A DNA stretch of 64,000 bases, taken from the NCBI GenBank assembly GCA_958299035.1, contig CATQJL010000223.1, positions 49,210,302 through 49,274,301 on the forward strand. The letters run 5' to 3'. Below the pieces are notes generated by a model, which did no database searches, was not told where the DNA came from, and was given only the letters and a program-made list of their open reading frames with translations. The translations under genes were made by a program, and so were the position numbers. The stretch comes from Cylicocyclus nassatus (lineage: Eukaryota; Nematoda; Chromadorea; Rhabditida; Strongylidae). Shown piece by piece: positions 26,501 through 37,266 of this stretch. Each line of letters begins with the position of its first letter. The first letter of the stretch is position 1.

Positions 26501-28954
26501 TTTTATAAAATGAGTCTGCTGAAGTGATAGAAATGTCAAATAAAGAATATTTTCGATGGGGAAATGCTATACTAAGTTCAGACTACGCTAATGACTTTGC
26601 CTTGCAATTTCACAGCGCATGCATAACGGAAACACATCGAAATCAGTACCACAAAAAATGCTGGTCATATGCAGAAAACATGAAAAGTAACATGGTTAGA
26701 CTTTGCAACACACTTCTACAGATACTTGCTACAGACTTAGATGTCCAAATGCATGACCTGCGCATCTCTCCATTACGATTTTTCAAAAAAACAGTAAGAA
26801 ATAGTTGTAAAAGGTTATAGGTTGTCTTCTAATTATATTTCAGAGGATTCAGTGGTATGGTCTAATACCTAGCGACAAGCCAATCGCATGTAAAGTCAAG
26901 CAGAAAGAGGAAGACAGCAGAGAGATCTCGGCGCTAGCCTTAAAAATTTGATTTTCGACCTGGCGCATGTCAAGCAGTGGAAATTTCACGAGTCATTATG
27001 CAATAATAACTTAATCCCAAAATTTGGAGCCTCTCATACTTACATGCTAAACACCAACTATATCAAAGCAGAATAGCTCTCTTCACCCATGTGAATGATT
27101 AAGTGGATTTGACTTATAAAGCAATGTATTTAACTGAAGGAAGATAGCTTGAAGAATGAAACGAATTGCCCTGCTGAATCTACACTACAAGGCAGAACAA
27201 ATTTTGGTTTGACAAACTGTGTGTTAGTTGGTCATATCTCGTTGCAGATTCAAATGCAAAGAAACCCGCAAAAATGAAGCAGGATGAAACACGGCTTCCA
27301 CTAATAAAGCGTCTAATAACAACACAATAAAGGTTCGAGGAAAGTCCAAACATAAGCAACAACGACTTTCGAATACATTAATCGAATAAAATTTGCATGC
27401 ACACACCTGTAGCTTTTCGCTGCACTCACTCCCGTTCTGAAGACCATTAGAGGTAGACTGCAAATTATACTACTCTAATAACACGCCTTAGAGATAGGCA
27501 TGCAAAGAAAATCGGAAGCAAACGACAAAAAAAAACAGAATATGAAAGTTAAAATCAGTCTAACGGTGTGGGCATGCACTAAGTGCCTGAAGAACGATAA
27601 AATAAATTACCGCTGCGTCTTGGCGATATGCCTCAGCATCTTCCTGAACAGAAGATGAATATCGACTTTTACAGCAAAGCAAAGTGAACATCAATGAAGC
27701 AAACGGCGTACCTCAACACGTTTTTCCAAAAGAGTGTACCTATGTTGCCTCGCTTGTTCACGAGTCTCGCGTTTCACTCGCATACGCGCTTCCGCCTATA
27801 AGGATGACTTGTAGAGGCACAACTGATCAGCAATATCCATTTTTGAGATGTTAAGAATCAAGATGTTCACCATATTGAGTACGATGTCCAACAAAGCAAG
27901 AGCTTGTTTTTTTTTTCAAACACGCACTCAAATACATCCGTAACAGGTGGCGTTCATAGAGTCGCGCAGAAATATTTTTCTTAGCAATTATAGAGCCAGA
28001 GCAATCAAAAAAAAACTCAAAACTGGAAAAATTAACATCGCCAATCTGACAGCTCAGAAGTGGACTAGGGCACTTTTTCCTCAGTTAAACATGACCATTG
28101 TTAGCAAGCCGTGAAGTTGCATCAATGTGCAAGCTTTTCTCGATTACCGAATTCCTCATTTCTTATGCAAAGCAGAATGAAATGGAAATTGAATTTGTCC
28201 ATAGTGTAATAAACAAATTCTGCGGAGATCGATATGAGGTGGCGTAGAGAAAAAGCAAACATTAGCTTCAGCCACCAGCTTTCTAGAGCCCATAAGACAA
28301 CGATATGTCCTGATTCGCTCGAGAAAAAGCAGCGTCTAGTTCAGTGATAAAGATTTTAATCACTTTCGCAAAACTCAGTGCGTAAAAAATCTTCAGTAAT
28401 TTGGTCAAAACATTTATGGTTCACAAAGTAGCTGCTTATATCGAAATGATGACATTAGAGCTGAGAAAACGAACACTGGTGCTCGCAAATCATGTTCTTC
28501 GTGATGTTATTCCATGGATTACGGCAATCCACAAATCACGATGACTTTAGTGGCTTGCGTGGTCGACGAAAAAGCTAACGTCTATTGCTTTCGCACGAGA
28601 AAGACTTCCTTTCTGGCTCTGATGGACCAATACCCCAAGTACACGCACGATTATTTCTAACCGCGAGATCACAATCACAAAAAACTGCTGAAGTCTTGAC
28701 TACTTCCAAGATTTCAACAGCGTACAGCAATTACATCAAGAAAGGAGGAATGTGCTAGCGAACTGTCATGTCAATTCTAAACATGGTGATCTAAAGACTA
28801 TAAAGATAAGAAAGAAAACTTCGCGATCTAACAAAGATTGCTCGCTCACCTCGCGGGAAATTTTATCGAGAGCTTTTTCTTCGGCATCTGTTTTAGTGAT
28901 CAATCGTCGCCTACCAGTTGTACTATTGGAGTACGCACTCATAGTGTCCACCAT
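17585..28954 (-). CDS. LRRFIP1/2: LRRFIP1/2 homologue (leucine-rich repeat flightless-interacting protein family)
   Basis: The family comprises coiled-coil proteins that bind Flightless-I and, in vertebrates, modulate MyD88 and Wnt signalling. Thirteen exons give 376 aa: 28954-28850, 27795-27712, 27643-27611, 27457-27407, 26480-26391, 26338 to about 26258, 26200-26108, 25621-25539, 25264-25159, 25111-24994, 20037-19958, 19845-19741, 17686-17585. Conserved blocks in order: [20 protein letters not shown] at the N-terminus (family: EDEALSNIAREAEARL), [38 protein letters not shown], then [18 protein letters not shown] and [20 protein letters not shown], ending [17 protein letters not shown]. Nearly all of it is predicted coiled coil. 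The exon 6 donor is weak and is the least certain boundary. The start could be 28954 or the Met four codons later (28942). Intron 10 is about 5 kb and carries several transposons. Confidence 0.9.
18075..18218. repeat. Foldback repeat in last LRRFIP intron
   Basis: CCGGCCAGACTTTGCTCAAAAG...AAATTTCTCC faces its near reverse complement ending CGAAGTCTGGCCGG. The arms are about 50 bp, each with two AAAAGCGCCC units, around a ~45-bp loop. No coding potential. Confidence 0.7.
22926..23190 (+). repeat. TATATAAAGCTGAATGTCTG repeat, half copy
   Basis: It begins with TATATATAAAGC, a (TGTC)n tract and then ACCAAACTTGGCACACATAC. The sequence continues through ATCGAT-rich DNA to CACCCCCGTG. The same sequence forms each arm of the foldback at 45546-46042. 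Similar TCTG-tract repeats are widespread in invertebrate genomes and may be Helitron/Helentron-derived, but that assignment is inference. It lies within LRRFIP intron 10. Confidence 0.65.
23512..23838. mobile_element. piggyBac-like MITE with TTAA duplication
   Basis: The element (23516-23834, 319 bp) is flanked by TTAA at 23512-23515 and 23835-23838. Its termini are CCTATTGACGACGA and, reverse complemented, CCCATTGACGACGA. Near the right end is an internal GACCACCGGTGGTCCACA palindrome. TTAA duplication with CCC-type ends is the piggyBac signature. Related sequence occurs at 60692 (TTAACACATTGACGACG) and palindromic ACCCACCGGTGGGT occurs near 35410. No transposase. Confidence 0.72.
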
Positions 28955-29755
28955 AAAGGAACACTACTACAGAAAACACCTGAAAACGATGAGACGTACC
29001 GTCCACTAACTTCAAGGAAACATTGCAAGAACTTTTATTCGAGAAGTGTATAAAGAATGCGATGGAAGCAAGGAGAACGACATCCAGCATGATATACTCA
29101 TGAAAACGATAGCTGGAATTCATCAGCGAGCGTAGACGAAAGTGAAAGTGAACTGTGACAGAAGCTTGAGGAAATGACCGCTTTTTCTCCGAGAGCCCGC
29201 GGACGACCGGTAACGACACGGCGCTGAAACGGCTGGATTCGCCATGGAGCGCGGATTGTGATTAGAGCGGATTTCCTCACCTGACTTCAATTTGGACAAA
29301 TAGGATTCGGACCACACCATGCTCGTAGCACTTTGGGCGGGGAGGGTGTGTTATCCTACTTGTATCACTCGATAACTATCTTGATTTTTGAGTCTGAGCC
29401 ACGGGTGGAGTTGGTGCAGATGGATAAGTATATATGCTGAACACGAAAACATAATGGAGAAGGGAACCTAACTTATGGAAGTGGGACAGCGACAGAGGAA
29501 TCTTGTTTAGTGATGGAATATTGACCTTACTATAGCGTGTCAAAGGAAAGGGTGAAGTCAAGTATGCCGGCCACAGATGCAAAGAGTTCTACATTTTCTG
29601 GGAAGCGATAAACTCAATGGAAAACACTACTTGATCTTCAGATCAAAAGTAACGAAGAAATTCTGATGAGTCCAACAAAAAAGACTCGACCCAAGTTAGT
29701 CTGTAGTGGAAAGTGTTACTGCATTGAGACTCACGCATCGTTTGTGCCCGGAGGG

Positions 29756-29889
29756 GGTTCTCAGTACCATCAACGTGGCTGCCTTTCGATCTTTCAACGT
29801 GTCAGCTTCGAATAAGCGCCTTAAATTTGCTGTAGTTAACGTGTCAAAACGATCGAAAGGCAGCCACGTTGACGGTACCTACGAGAACC
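29756..29889. repeat. Hairpin repeat with ~36-bp arms
   Basis: GGTTCTC...ATCAACGTGGCTGCCTTTCGATC faces GATCGAAAGGCAGCCACGTTGAC...GAGAACC around a ~60-base loop. The loop side also has a shorter ACGTGTCA pair. The core arm of 22 bases pairs almost perfectly, so the repeat may be young or maintained. No coding potential. Confidence 0.7.
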
Positions 29890-30488
29890 TCTCTGATGCA
29901 CAAACCATACAGTGTACAACCAGCGTACTTGAAAGCAACATTGGATTACACGACAACATGTGCAAGAACAAGAGTGCCATTAAGGAAAATTAATTTTAGT
30001 CTATCTTCTCTTTTATCTTGCAACCTTATTTTGATCAAGTATCCAGGGATTACTGTCTTGCTAATCATAACGACCACATCTCATGCACCACTTCCGTATA
30101 ATCGCTCTTTCGTTCTGCTTTCACTTTCGCCTAGTTGTTGCAAGCTAAGAGATGTTGATTATGTTATATGTTCCAAATATCAATACCTACATTTGGTTCA
30201 CCTTTGTGCAACAACCAATTCCCGTTTCTGTAGTCAGTATATGCATCTAGCCTCAGTTGGAAGGACTGCCACTGCGGAAATTATCACAAAATAAGTACTT
30301 ATATGTGCACTTAATCGGAGCGGACTCTTATAAGTGAACATGCGAAAAAGAAGCACTTGAGTCAAAAAGAAAAACAAAACCAATCATTTTTCATCAAGCG
30401 CTAAAAAATAAAGTTCCATGCCAATAACGCGCTCCGCTCGACAGCCGCGCTCCACGGCGAATCCAGCCGTTCCAGCGCCGTGTGGTTA

Positions 30489-30815
30489 GGCACCCGCCAT
30501 ACTTACCCCTCTTGATCCGCTTAATCCGCTTGATCCGCTTGATCCGCTTGATCCGCTTGCTCCGCTTGCTCCGCTTCTTGCAAGACGCGTGCAAAACGCG
30601 CGCATACAGCAGTCTGTCATTTGGCGGCACGTACGGCGAATTTGCCTAACCACCGAGATTGCTTTCTACCTACGCGGCGCCAAATGACAGACTGCTGAGT
30701 GCGCGCGTTTTACACGCGTCCTGCAAGAAGCGGAGCAAGCGGATCAAGCGGATCAAGCGGATTAAGCGGATCAAGCGGATCAAGAGGATCAAGAGGGGTA
30801 AGTATGGCGGGTGCC
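30489..30815. repeat. Large palindrome with 9-bp GGATCAAGC tandem repeats
   Basis: Arms of about 140 bp (GGCACCCGCCATACTTACCCC at left, mirrored by GGGGTAAGTATGGCGGGTGCC at right) surround a ~50-bp centre. Each arm contains about eight tandem units of a GGATCAAGC-type 9-mer. The 9-bp period makes Gly-X-Y-like and basic repeats in open frames on both strands; these look incidental. Confidence 0.8.
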
Positions 30816-31521
30816 TTACCGGTCGTCGAGCCCGCGGCACGCGACGACGCTGCCGCTGGCGCTGGAGCAACGTTGCGGGAACTGGGTCAACGAGCTTTGC
30901 GCCGTTATAGAGGATCCTATGGGCTAATCCATAGCACATCGGCAGCAAACTTTTACAGATCTTTAACACTTGTAAGAAAAAATTATAAAATACGTAGAAA
31001 ACTCAGACCGTTGGAAGCGAAATTAGGCTGAAAGAGCTTCTTTGCATTGCAGTAACCGACGGAAGAAGGGAGAAGGAAGGATGAAACAACTTTATTACGG
31101 AGTCACGCCAAAAGCTAACCTTTGTTGCATTACTTCCTTATGAGATAGATAGCTTTTACAAGGTTAATTAGTGAAATTCACACATTCCCCGTGGGAAAGC
31201 GCGCCCAAAACAACATTGCAAGTGCGCGCCAATGTCAAAAAATATATTCAACAAATTTCCAGTTTGAATGCCAGCCTCCGTCTCGTTTCATTTTGTGTAA
31301 AAGTACTTTTGACTGGGCGGATTCCAGTGTCGGGATGTGGGCCTCATCACCTTTTTTCTACAGGATGCAAAGAGAATGCGCTTTGTTCATTACTTCCATG
31401 TGCCCTAATGCTTTGCAATAAGATCGCTCGCTCAGATAATGGATGTGAAAATTCAGAAATGACTTCTTCCATCAATTTTGTCATGGTCTTGCCAAGATGT
31501 CTTCTGTGTGTCGTACTTTGA

Positions 31522-31540
31522 ATTTTTTACTTTACTTTAG
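31522..31540 (+). promoter_or_regulatory. Trans-splice acceptor of rfc-2
   Basis: TTTTTTACTTTACTTTAG is a strong pyrimidine-rich acceptor ending 13 bases before the rfc-2 ATG. In nematodes such a site directly upstream of the first ATG usually receives a spliced leader. It could instead end a 5' UTR intron. Confidence 0.6.
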
Positions 31541-31553
31541 AGCTCCTCAAAAC

Positions 31554-33693
31554 ATGTCTAAGGACTCAATTCCATGGGTGGAAAAGTACCGTCCACAAAA
31601 GCTCTCTGAGATTGTCGGAAATGAAGAAATTATACAGTCGTTGGGATATTTTGTTGAAAAGGGTAATCCTCCACACTTTATTCTGTCGGTGAGTTGAAAC
31701 ACAATTCTCTTGCTAATGTTTGGAGATAGCTCGCATTTCAGGGCCCACCTGGTTGCGGGAAAACTACTGCTATTTGGGCTATGGCGAGGGAGTCGCTCGG
31801 TGAACATGTGAAAAATGCAGTATTGGAACTGAATGCTTCTGATGATAGGTACGGCTTCACAAAAATTCATGCAGATGTATTTTCTTTCATAAGTTGTGGT
31901 TTATAGAGGGATTGACGTCGTTCGCAACAAGATCAAGACGTTTTGCCAGACTAAAGTGACGCTTCCTCCAATGCGTCAAAAGCTAATCATCCTGGATGAA
32001 GCGGACTCTATGACCGAGGGCGCTCAACAGGTCAAATTCAATTGTGTTTGGTTTTCGATATACAAAGTCACAATCTTTTACTACCTTTGAACACTGTTAT
32101 CTACCGGTTTTACGTGTAGCGAATTATCATTTAACTGTAACAAACGTGGTCAACATTGTACTTCAGGCTTTGCGACGTACCATGGAGAACTATAGCGAGA
32201 CTACACGTTTCGCTCTCGCTTGCAATCAGTCAGAAAAAATAATAGGTTAGTTGCGATATTTTATGTACTACATGCTAAGGACCTTACAAGTTCAAACGAG
32301 GGACAGTCAGACCTGCTGATCATCTTATTAGACAGATCAATCATCTTACCTATTCAGATGTAAAACTCATATTTCCGCTACTTTCAGCACCACTTATCGT
32401 TACCACAGATGCTCTCATCATGCTTTGTCCGGGCTTTAATTGATACATAGTTTACGTCTTAGAACACCTCATGATAAATGTCTTATGATGAAAGAGTATC
32501 TGCTTTCTCAAAAAAATTGTTTTTTTGTGTTCTCGTTGTTTTAACAGGCGCAAATAATAGCAGAAAACGCAAGGGGCCTATCGTTAGCTGTAGTCCTCTC
32601 GAGAGAAAAGGCCTCGCGCACTGTTTTCCTAGAGCAAACACTTATCCTTCACATGGAGGGAATCGAGAGCTAGGATCATGCAATCGAAAAACATTTTGTA
32701 CCCTAATCATCGCTAGCATTTCTACAAATATGGATTGTGAATTGTTCGAGTCACATTTTGAGGGATCATCACGACAATCGATCCAGGCATCAGATCGCGA
32801 ATACCAATTTTTTTTTTGTCAAACACTAGGATGTGGTTTTAGAACCGGTACAGTCACGTTGCGCCATCTTGCGATTTCATAAATTGACCGATGCACAACT
32901 AGCTCACAGATTGCAGGAAGTCTGTGCTGCAGAAAAGGTTAGCCTTACAGTTGCTTGCAAAGTGAATACCACTTTCCGGAAAATTATCTTCACAGGTCAG
33001 CTACGATGATGAAGGAATAAATGCTCTTCTATTCACAGCTCAAGGCGATATGCGTCAGGTATGTACCATAATCAGTATCAATATACGCTTGCCAATCATC
33101 CTGGATGAAAATCAAATTTGTTGTGATTTTTTTATTGCATTTCACTTCCTAGGCACTGAACAATCTCCAATGCACCGTATCTGCTTACGAATTTGTCTCT
33201 GCCGATAATGTATTGAAGGCAAGTTTGTTAATATTATCATAGCTTTTATGACCCATTATCATATTAGGTCTGTGACGAACCTCATCCAGAACTAATGGCA
33301 AATATGCTGAAACTTTGCGCGGAGCAGAAAATTCAAGAAGCAGCTCAGATAGTACACGATTTCTACAGGTGTGTTTTTTCTTTGTTAACGTTTTAAACAT
33401 AATACAGTAGGATCAAGAATACTTCTTCGCCGTCATGTAAATTGTTTCAGAATGGGTTATTCGCCTGAAGATATAATAGCTAATATGTTCCGTGTATCCA
33501 AGACGGTTCCTCTATCAGAATACGTTAGGATGGAATTTATGAAGGTCAGTGCTATCAGCGTCAACCCTGCTACAGAATAAGGGTTAATTTTCAGGAGATA
33601 GGACTGTGCCACATGCGAATTAGCGAAGGGCTTTCGTCATTACTCCAGCTATCTGGACTGGTGGCAAAACTGTGTGCACTTGACACAAAATAA
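31554..33693 (+). CDS. rfc-2: Replication factor C subunit 2 (clamp-loader AAA+ ATPase)
   Basis: This is a subunit of the RFC complex that loads PCNA onto primed DNA in the nucleus. Ten exons give 320 aa: 31554-31688, 31742-31848, 31907-32030, 32167-32245, 32843-32937, 32996-33058, 33153-33218, 33268-33368, 33451-33544, 33595-33693. Motifs: [19 protein letters not shown] near the N-terminus, Walker [10 protein letters not shown] at about residues 46-54, [17 protein letters not shown], Walker [11 protein letters not shown], sensor 1 FALACNQS, arginine-finger SRC in [11 protein letters not shown], sensor 2 region GDMRQALNNLQ, and the C-terminal collar [14 protein letters not shown]. It matches animal RFC2 rather than RFC3/4/5. 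Intron 4 is 597 bp; the other introns are about 45-140 bp. Intron 7 has a GC donor. The gene converges on coq-2 with 93 bp between stop codons. Confidence 0.97.
33219..33267 (+). other. GC-AG intron of rfc-2
   Basis: Exon 7 ends in AAG and is followed by GCAAGT instead of GTAAGT. The acceptor is CATATTAG. The coding frame across it (VLK to VCDEPHPE) is perfectly conserved with RFC2, so the GC donor must be used. Confidence 0.88.
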
Positions 33694-33786
33694 CTTCCAT
33701 GTTTCCAAAAAGTGTCTATTTGTTCGGGTTTCATTTCTTGATGCAGTTCGGATTCCTTTCTTATCAATTATGTACAGCATAAGATC

Positions 33787-36700
33787 TCAGACTTCATTGT
33801 CTTCGTCATCTTCAAGTTTGAAATCAGAGCTCTCATCTTCCTTCAGAAGAGTGCCGGCAACAATTCCAGAAAACAGTATGGCGCCCATCCATCGGTTAGA
33901 TCTGAACTTTTTCCAGCAGTCGCTTCCGTCATTTATGTCTAGAGTGCCGATTTGCCATCCAAAGTGCAGAGAAGTAGCTAAAGGTAGTCATTGTCAACTA
34001 ACTCTATGACAAAATCACATCTACCTGCTAAGCCGACGTAGTACGGCCAAGTCTGTTCAGCAAGCTGACCAGTGACAGCAAGACCAGCAATGGCAGCGGT
34101 ACCAAAGCCGGTCAACCAATATTTTGTTTTGTCTCCAAAAAGAAGCGCGGTAGACTTCACGCCTATCATTATGTCATCCGTTTTGTCCTAAAATACAATT
34201 AAAGCTCAATAACATAGGGGAAGAGGAAACAAGTGAGAAGGGGATGTCCTACAAAGCATGCTGCACAACAAAGTGGTAGTAATGATGATGTGAGAGCTCA
34301 GTAGGATGTTAGTAGTACACACTCCCTACTAGTACGCTTTTCCACGTCGCGACACGTCCACTACCTTCAAACAACAACGAGACATTCTAGTAGGGTGAAA
34401 GGGTACTGCTACCACATAAAATGGATTGACATGGATGGAAGGTGCTCTATTTGTGACAGATGATAACCTGATGCGCATAAATCGTATCGTACAGAAGAGT
34501 CCACTGAAGGGCAGATAAGTAGAGCGCGATCGGTGCGTAACTGAGTGACCCTTGCACGGCCGACCAGCCGAGTAGTGCACCCCAGTTGAACGTGAGCCCT
34601 GGAGCGAGAAACTCTGTGCATCACAACAATCTACCTGCTTGCAATGACGGGGATCATGACTTCAAATAGTGGTAATTTTGCTTTTGTAATCAGGCTAAAT
34701 CACTGCTAGGAATGGTTCGGGAGGAGGGTTTGGGAAATGCCGTATCAAATTGTTTACCATTAGCAAAAATATAAGAATTGCCAGAGCAAGTGAATCAACA
34801 CAGGTTCAGAAGAGGTGATGTTGCTACCCACACAACGGTGAAGTTTTCCAACACAAGTTTTCCAACACTGGGTTTTAATCTGGAGTCCGAGGAGCGGGAT
34901 ATGAAAGGATCTTGAGGGTAAATGTGAGTGTTTTCCGACTGTAAAGAGGGGAATTTAACTTGGTTGTACGAGTTTCCTAAGAGAGAAGGTATTCACTACA
35001 CTAATCAAGCATTCACTACACTATGCACACTAATCAAACACCACCTGGCCCAGAACCTCCTCAAACAAACCACCAGTACAACATGTAAAGGAAACCCCTT
35101 CAGACTCGATGAAAATCAGCTAAAAGACTAGGAGGGTGTCGAAACCTGGTGACTATATATGGTGTCGTAAATGACAGTATGAAGAACGGTGGAGCAGTAG
35201 AGCGGCAATACAGTGTAAAATTGCTCCATAGGTAACATCTCAGCCCACGCAATCAATACACCCCAATTGAGTGTGGCTCCTGCAAGATAATGATGATATA
35301 CAAACTATGAAGGCTATAATCAGTTCGCGTAGAATCACTGATTCGATCACTTATGATACAAATTGTCATTCGCTGACAGATGCGGTCTAAATCTTATCAC
35401 ATTCACGACAATACGACCCACCGGTGGGTCGCACGGCTATTTTGGACAACACGACCAACCGGTGGGTCGTATCTATTAACATTGCAAGTTTACGAAAGAA
35501 AACACGAGCTCACACATGTTTAGAGACATCTAGGTGAAGCACTGATTGATAAACTGCCTTTCGGACCATACGACTTTCGGTGCTTGAAAAAAAAAGACGA
35601 GAAGTTAGCACCAATGAGTCGCATGTCCAAAAGGGGCAGAAATCATGTAACGGCTTGGTTGTGAATGTTCCGAAATGAAAACCAAGAATATGAGGTTCTT
35701 TGAATCTCCCAACTAATGAAAAACTTGTTAGAAACAAAGCAAACATACGACAGTCCCATCAATCTCCACTGCTAGAGATTAGCTCCATTTAGATGAGCAA
35801 AGTTGTATAAGTTAGGGGGAGGAAAGGTCATTAACAACTTACATTTTTACACTTAGCAACCACATGATCTGCTAGAAGTAAAAGGTATTCGCCAAAATAT
35901 TCAACTATATTTTTGTGTTATCAATTGATTTTATTGAGGATAATCTCTTTTCCATCTGCAACTATATGGAGATTAGTGTCATAGCCTTACGGCTTACATA
36001 AGTGCTCTGGGCGCCAAATAAAAGCTTAACTTCAGCTTGATCAACGCTTTCGAACTATGGAGGATAGAAATTCAAGCAAATAGTAAAAGAATGGATGCTC
36101 CCTTTCGACTAATAGTGAGAAGATCAAACGGTATTGATGCAAACTCTCTACAATGCATACAAGCCATGTTATTATATACAGACCTAATTTAGATACTATA
36201 AAAAGGTGGAATACTTACACCAGTCCCACAGCGACGAGGATAAACTTATACCTACCAAGAACAAACTGTGGCCAGTAAGTGTACCGCTTTGCCAAAGGGT
36301 ATATCACTATAGCAATCAAGGATGAGGCGCCCACAGCGACGCTGTAAAAAATTTTGGTTTCGATAATCAAACTACTGCTTCTCTCACGCAAATTGTCGTC
36401 TCACCAGATAGACAGTCACTTACCTGAACCAGTTGAACTGCAATAATATAGCAAGAGAAGAAGATAGAAGAACGGCCAGGAATGAGATGGCTTGCCGTTG
36501 ATTCAAAGTCCCGCAAGCTAGAGGACGCATTTTTGTACGTTCTACCTTAAAAAGTTCTGACCTGTCTAGTGAAGTCGGAACTGAATTGGAGAAAAGAGCA
36601 AGATGGAAGGAACCGATATTTTCTAACGAGAATGAATGACGGGTGAGTGAAACAAAGCACAACACTTTCGTGTATGTCTTGAAGAAAATTGTATAAAACT

Positions 36701-37226
36701 CTTGTAAGCTAACCCGTTTATCATATTCTTTGTCCAAAATGTCATTCACAACACATCCCGCACCGCGCATCAAAACAGACCCGGCTCCAAATAAGAGAAG
36801 ATAGTAAAGTGAAGGTAGTTGACCTGCAGGAGTAGCCAATGCGATAGACCAAGTGCATGGCCAATAAAGTAACCATGACCCTAAACAGCAGAACCAATTA
36901 TAACTGGTTTCAACAAAAAAGTGGATACTCACCAGTTGGAGTATGAAGGCGCATCAATTGCAAATAAGGCTTGAGAGCGGGAGGTGCAGCATCTACGAGG
37001 TCAGCCGGTGTGGGCAGCTTTATTGATCTTGAATGTGGAGGTGTTTCCAATGTAGGAACAGTATCGCTGGAGCTTGAGGTAGTCCTGGAAGATCTCAAAC
37101 TTTACAAAAAAATCAGTGTGCATCTCACCATCTCTTAGAGATCACAGGGTAAACCCTCGAAGAAGCAGTTGTCCAAGACGAACATATGCGAAAGCAAGCT
37201 GTGAAAGACTGAGATCTCGAGAGCAT
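33787..37226 (-). CDS. coq-2: 4-hydroxybenzoate polyprenyltransferase COQ-2 with alternative exon 6
   Basis: This UbiA-family membrane enzyme joins the polyprenyl tail to the ring precursor of ubiquinone (or rhodoquinone) in the mitochondrial inner membrane. Exons: 37226-37129, 37084-36933, 36880-36714, 36545-36424, 36341-36256, then either 35279-35146 or 34598-34468, then 34187-34025 and 33977-33787. Using the 34.5-kb exon gives 369 aa; using the 35.2-kb exon gives 370 aa. The Ser/Arg-rich start [13 protein letters not shown] looks like a mitochondrial presequence. The first Asp-rich motif is [11 protein letters not shown]; the second lies in [13 protein letters not shown] across the exon 6/7 junction. 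Membrane helices follow in the usual order, ending WQIGTLDI and an acidic tail. It starts about 300 bp downstream of the bystin stop on the same strand, consistent with an operon. Confidence 0.95.
34468..34598 (-). other. coq-2: coq-2 alternative exon, canonical (6a-like)
   Basis: This 131-nt exon has acceptor CGCTCCAG and donor GTTATC. It encodes [14 protein letters not shown]...[10 protein letters not shown], very close to vertebrate COQ2 ([22 protein letters not shown]). It therefore corresponds to the ubiquinone-type coq-2a exon. Phases 1-in and 0-out are identical to the other copy. Confidence 0.9.
35146..35279 (-). other. coq-2: coq-2 alternative exon, divergent (6e-like, rhodoquinone-type)
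   Basis: This 134-nt exon has acceptor ATTATCTTGCAG and donor GTTTCG. It encodes [15 protein letters not shown]...[10 protein letters not shown]. It aligns end to end with the exon at 34468-34598 but is only about 40% identical. It changes the conserved DTIYAH to DTIYSH, the kind of change reported for the rhodoquinone-associated coq-2e exon. Joining both exons in one mRNA would break the frame, so they must be mutually exclusive. Confidence 0.88.
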
Positions 37227-37229
37227 TTC

Positions 37230-37241
37230 CTATCGTTCCAT
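37230..37241 (-). promoter_or_regulatory. Three-codon upstream ORF in coq-2 leader
   Basis: ATG GAA CGA TAG ends three bases before the coq-2 start codon and lies downstream of the likely trans-splice site. If the leader starts at 37255, this minimal uORF is in every transcript and could lower translation of coq-2. Confidence 0.6.
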
Positions 37242-37255
37242 ATAATCTAAATGTG

Positions 37256-37266
37256 CTGAAAAAAGA
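37256..37266 (-). promoter_or_regulatory. Trans-splice acceptor of coq-2
   Basis: On the minus strand CTTTTTTCAG is a near-perfect nematode acceptor, 29 bases before the coq-2 ATG and about 265 bases after the bystin stop. A second AG (ACATTTAG) follows 10 bases later. Its position suits SL2-type processing of a downstream operon gene. Confidence 0.65.

Larger units (their letters stand above)
28955..31521. other. Intergenic between LRRFIP gene and rfc-2
   Basis: This should contain the upstream regions of both divergent genes. No coding exon was recognised. A minus-strand frame at 29123-29320 ends near a GTGAGG donor (about 29280) and could be an alternative 5' exon of the LRRFIP gene, but it does not join in frame to exon 1. 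Hairpins lie at 29756-29889 and 30489-30815. Confidence 0.5.

Noticed and set aside
30699..31031. Collagen-like Gly-X-Y run in a plus-strand frame
   Set aside because: The Gly periodicity comes from the 9-bp GGATCAAGC tandem repeat inside a palindrome; the opposite strand gives an equally long basic repeat.
31896..32882. Extra open frames within and after rfc-2 exon 3
   Set aside because: They read through into introns; RFC2 conservation fixes the exon ends at 32030, 32245 and 32843.
36420..36932. Single 170-codon frame as an intronless coq-2 piece
   Set aside because: It includes an intron translated between DKR and VER; splice sites at 36713 and 36546 restore the UbiA alignment.
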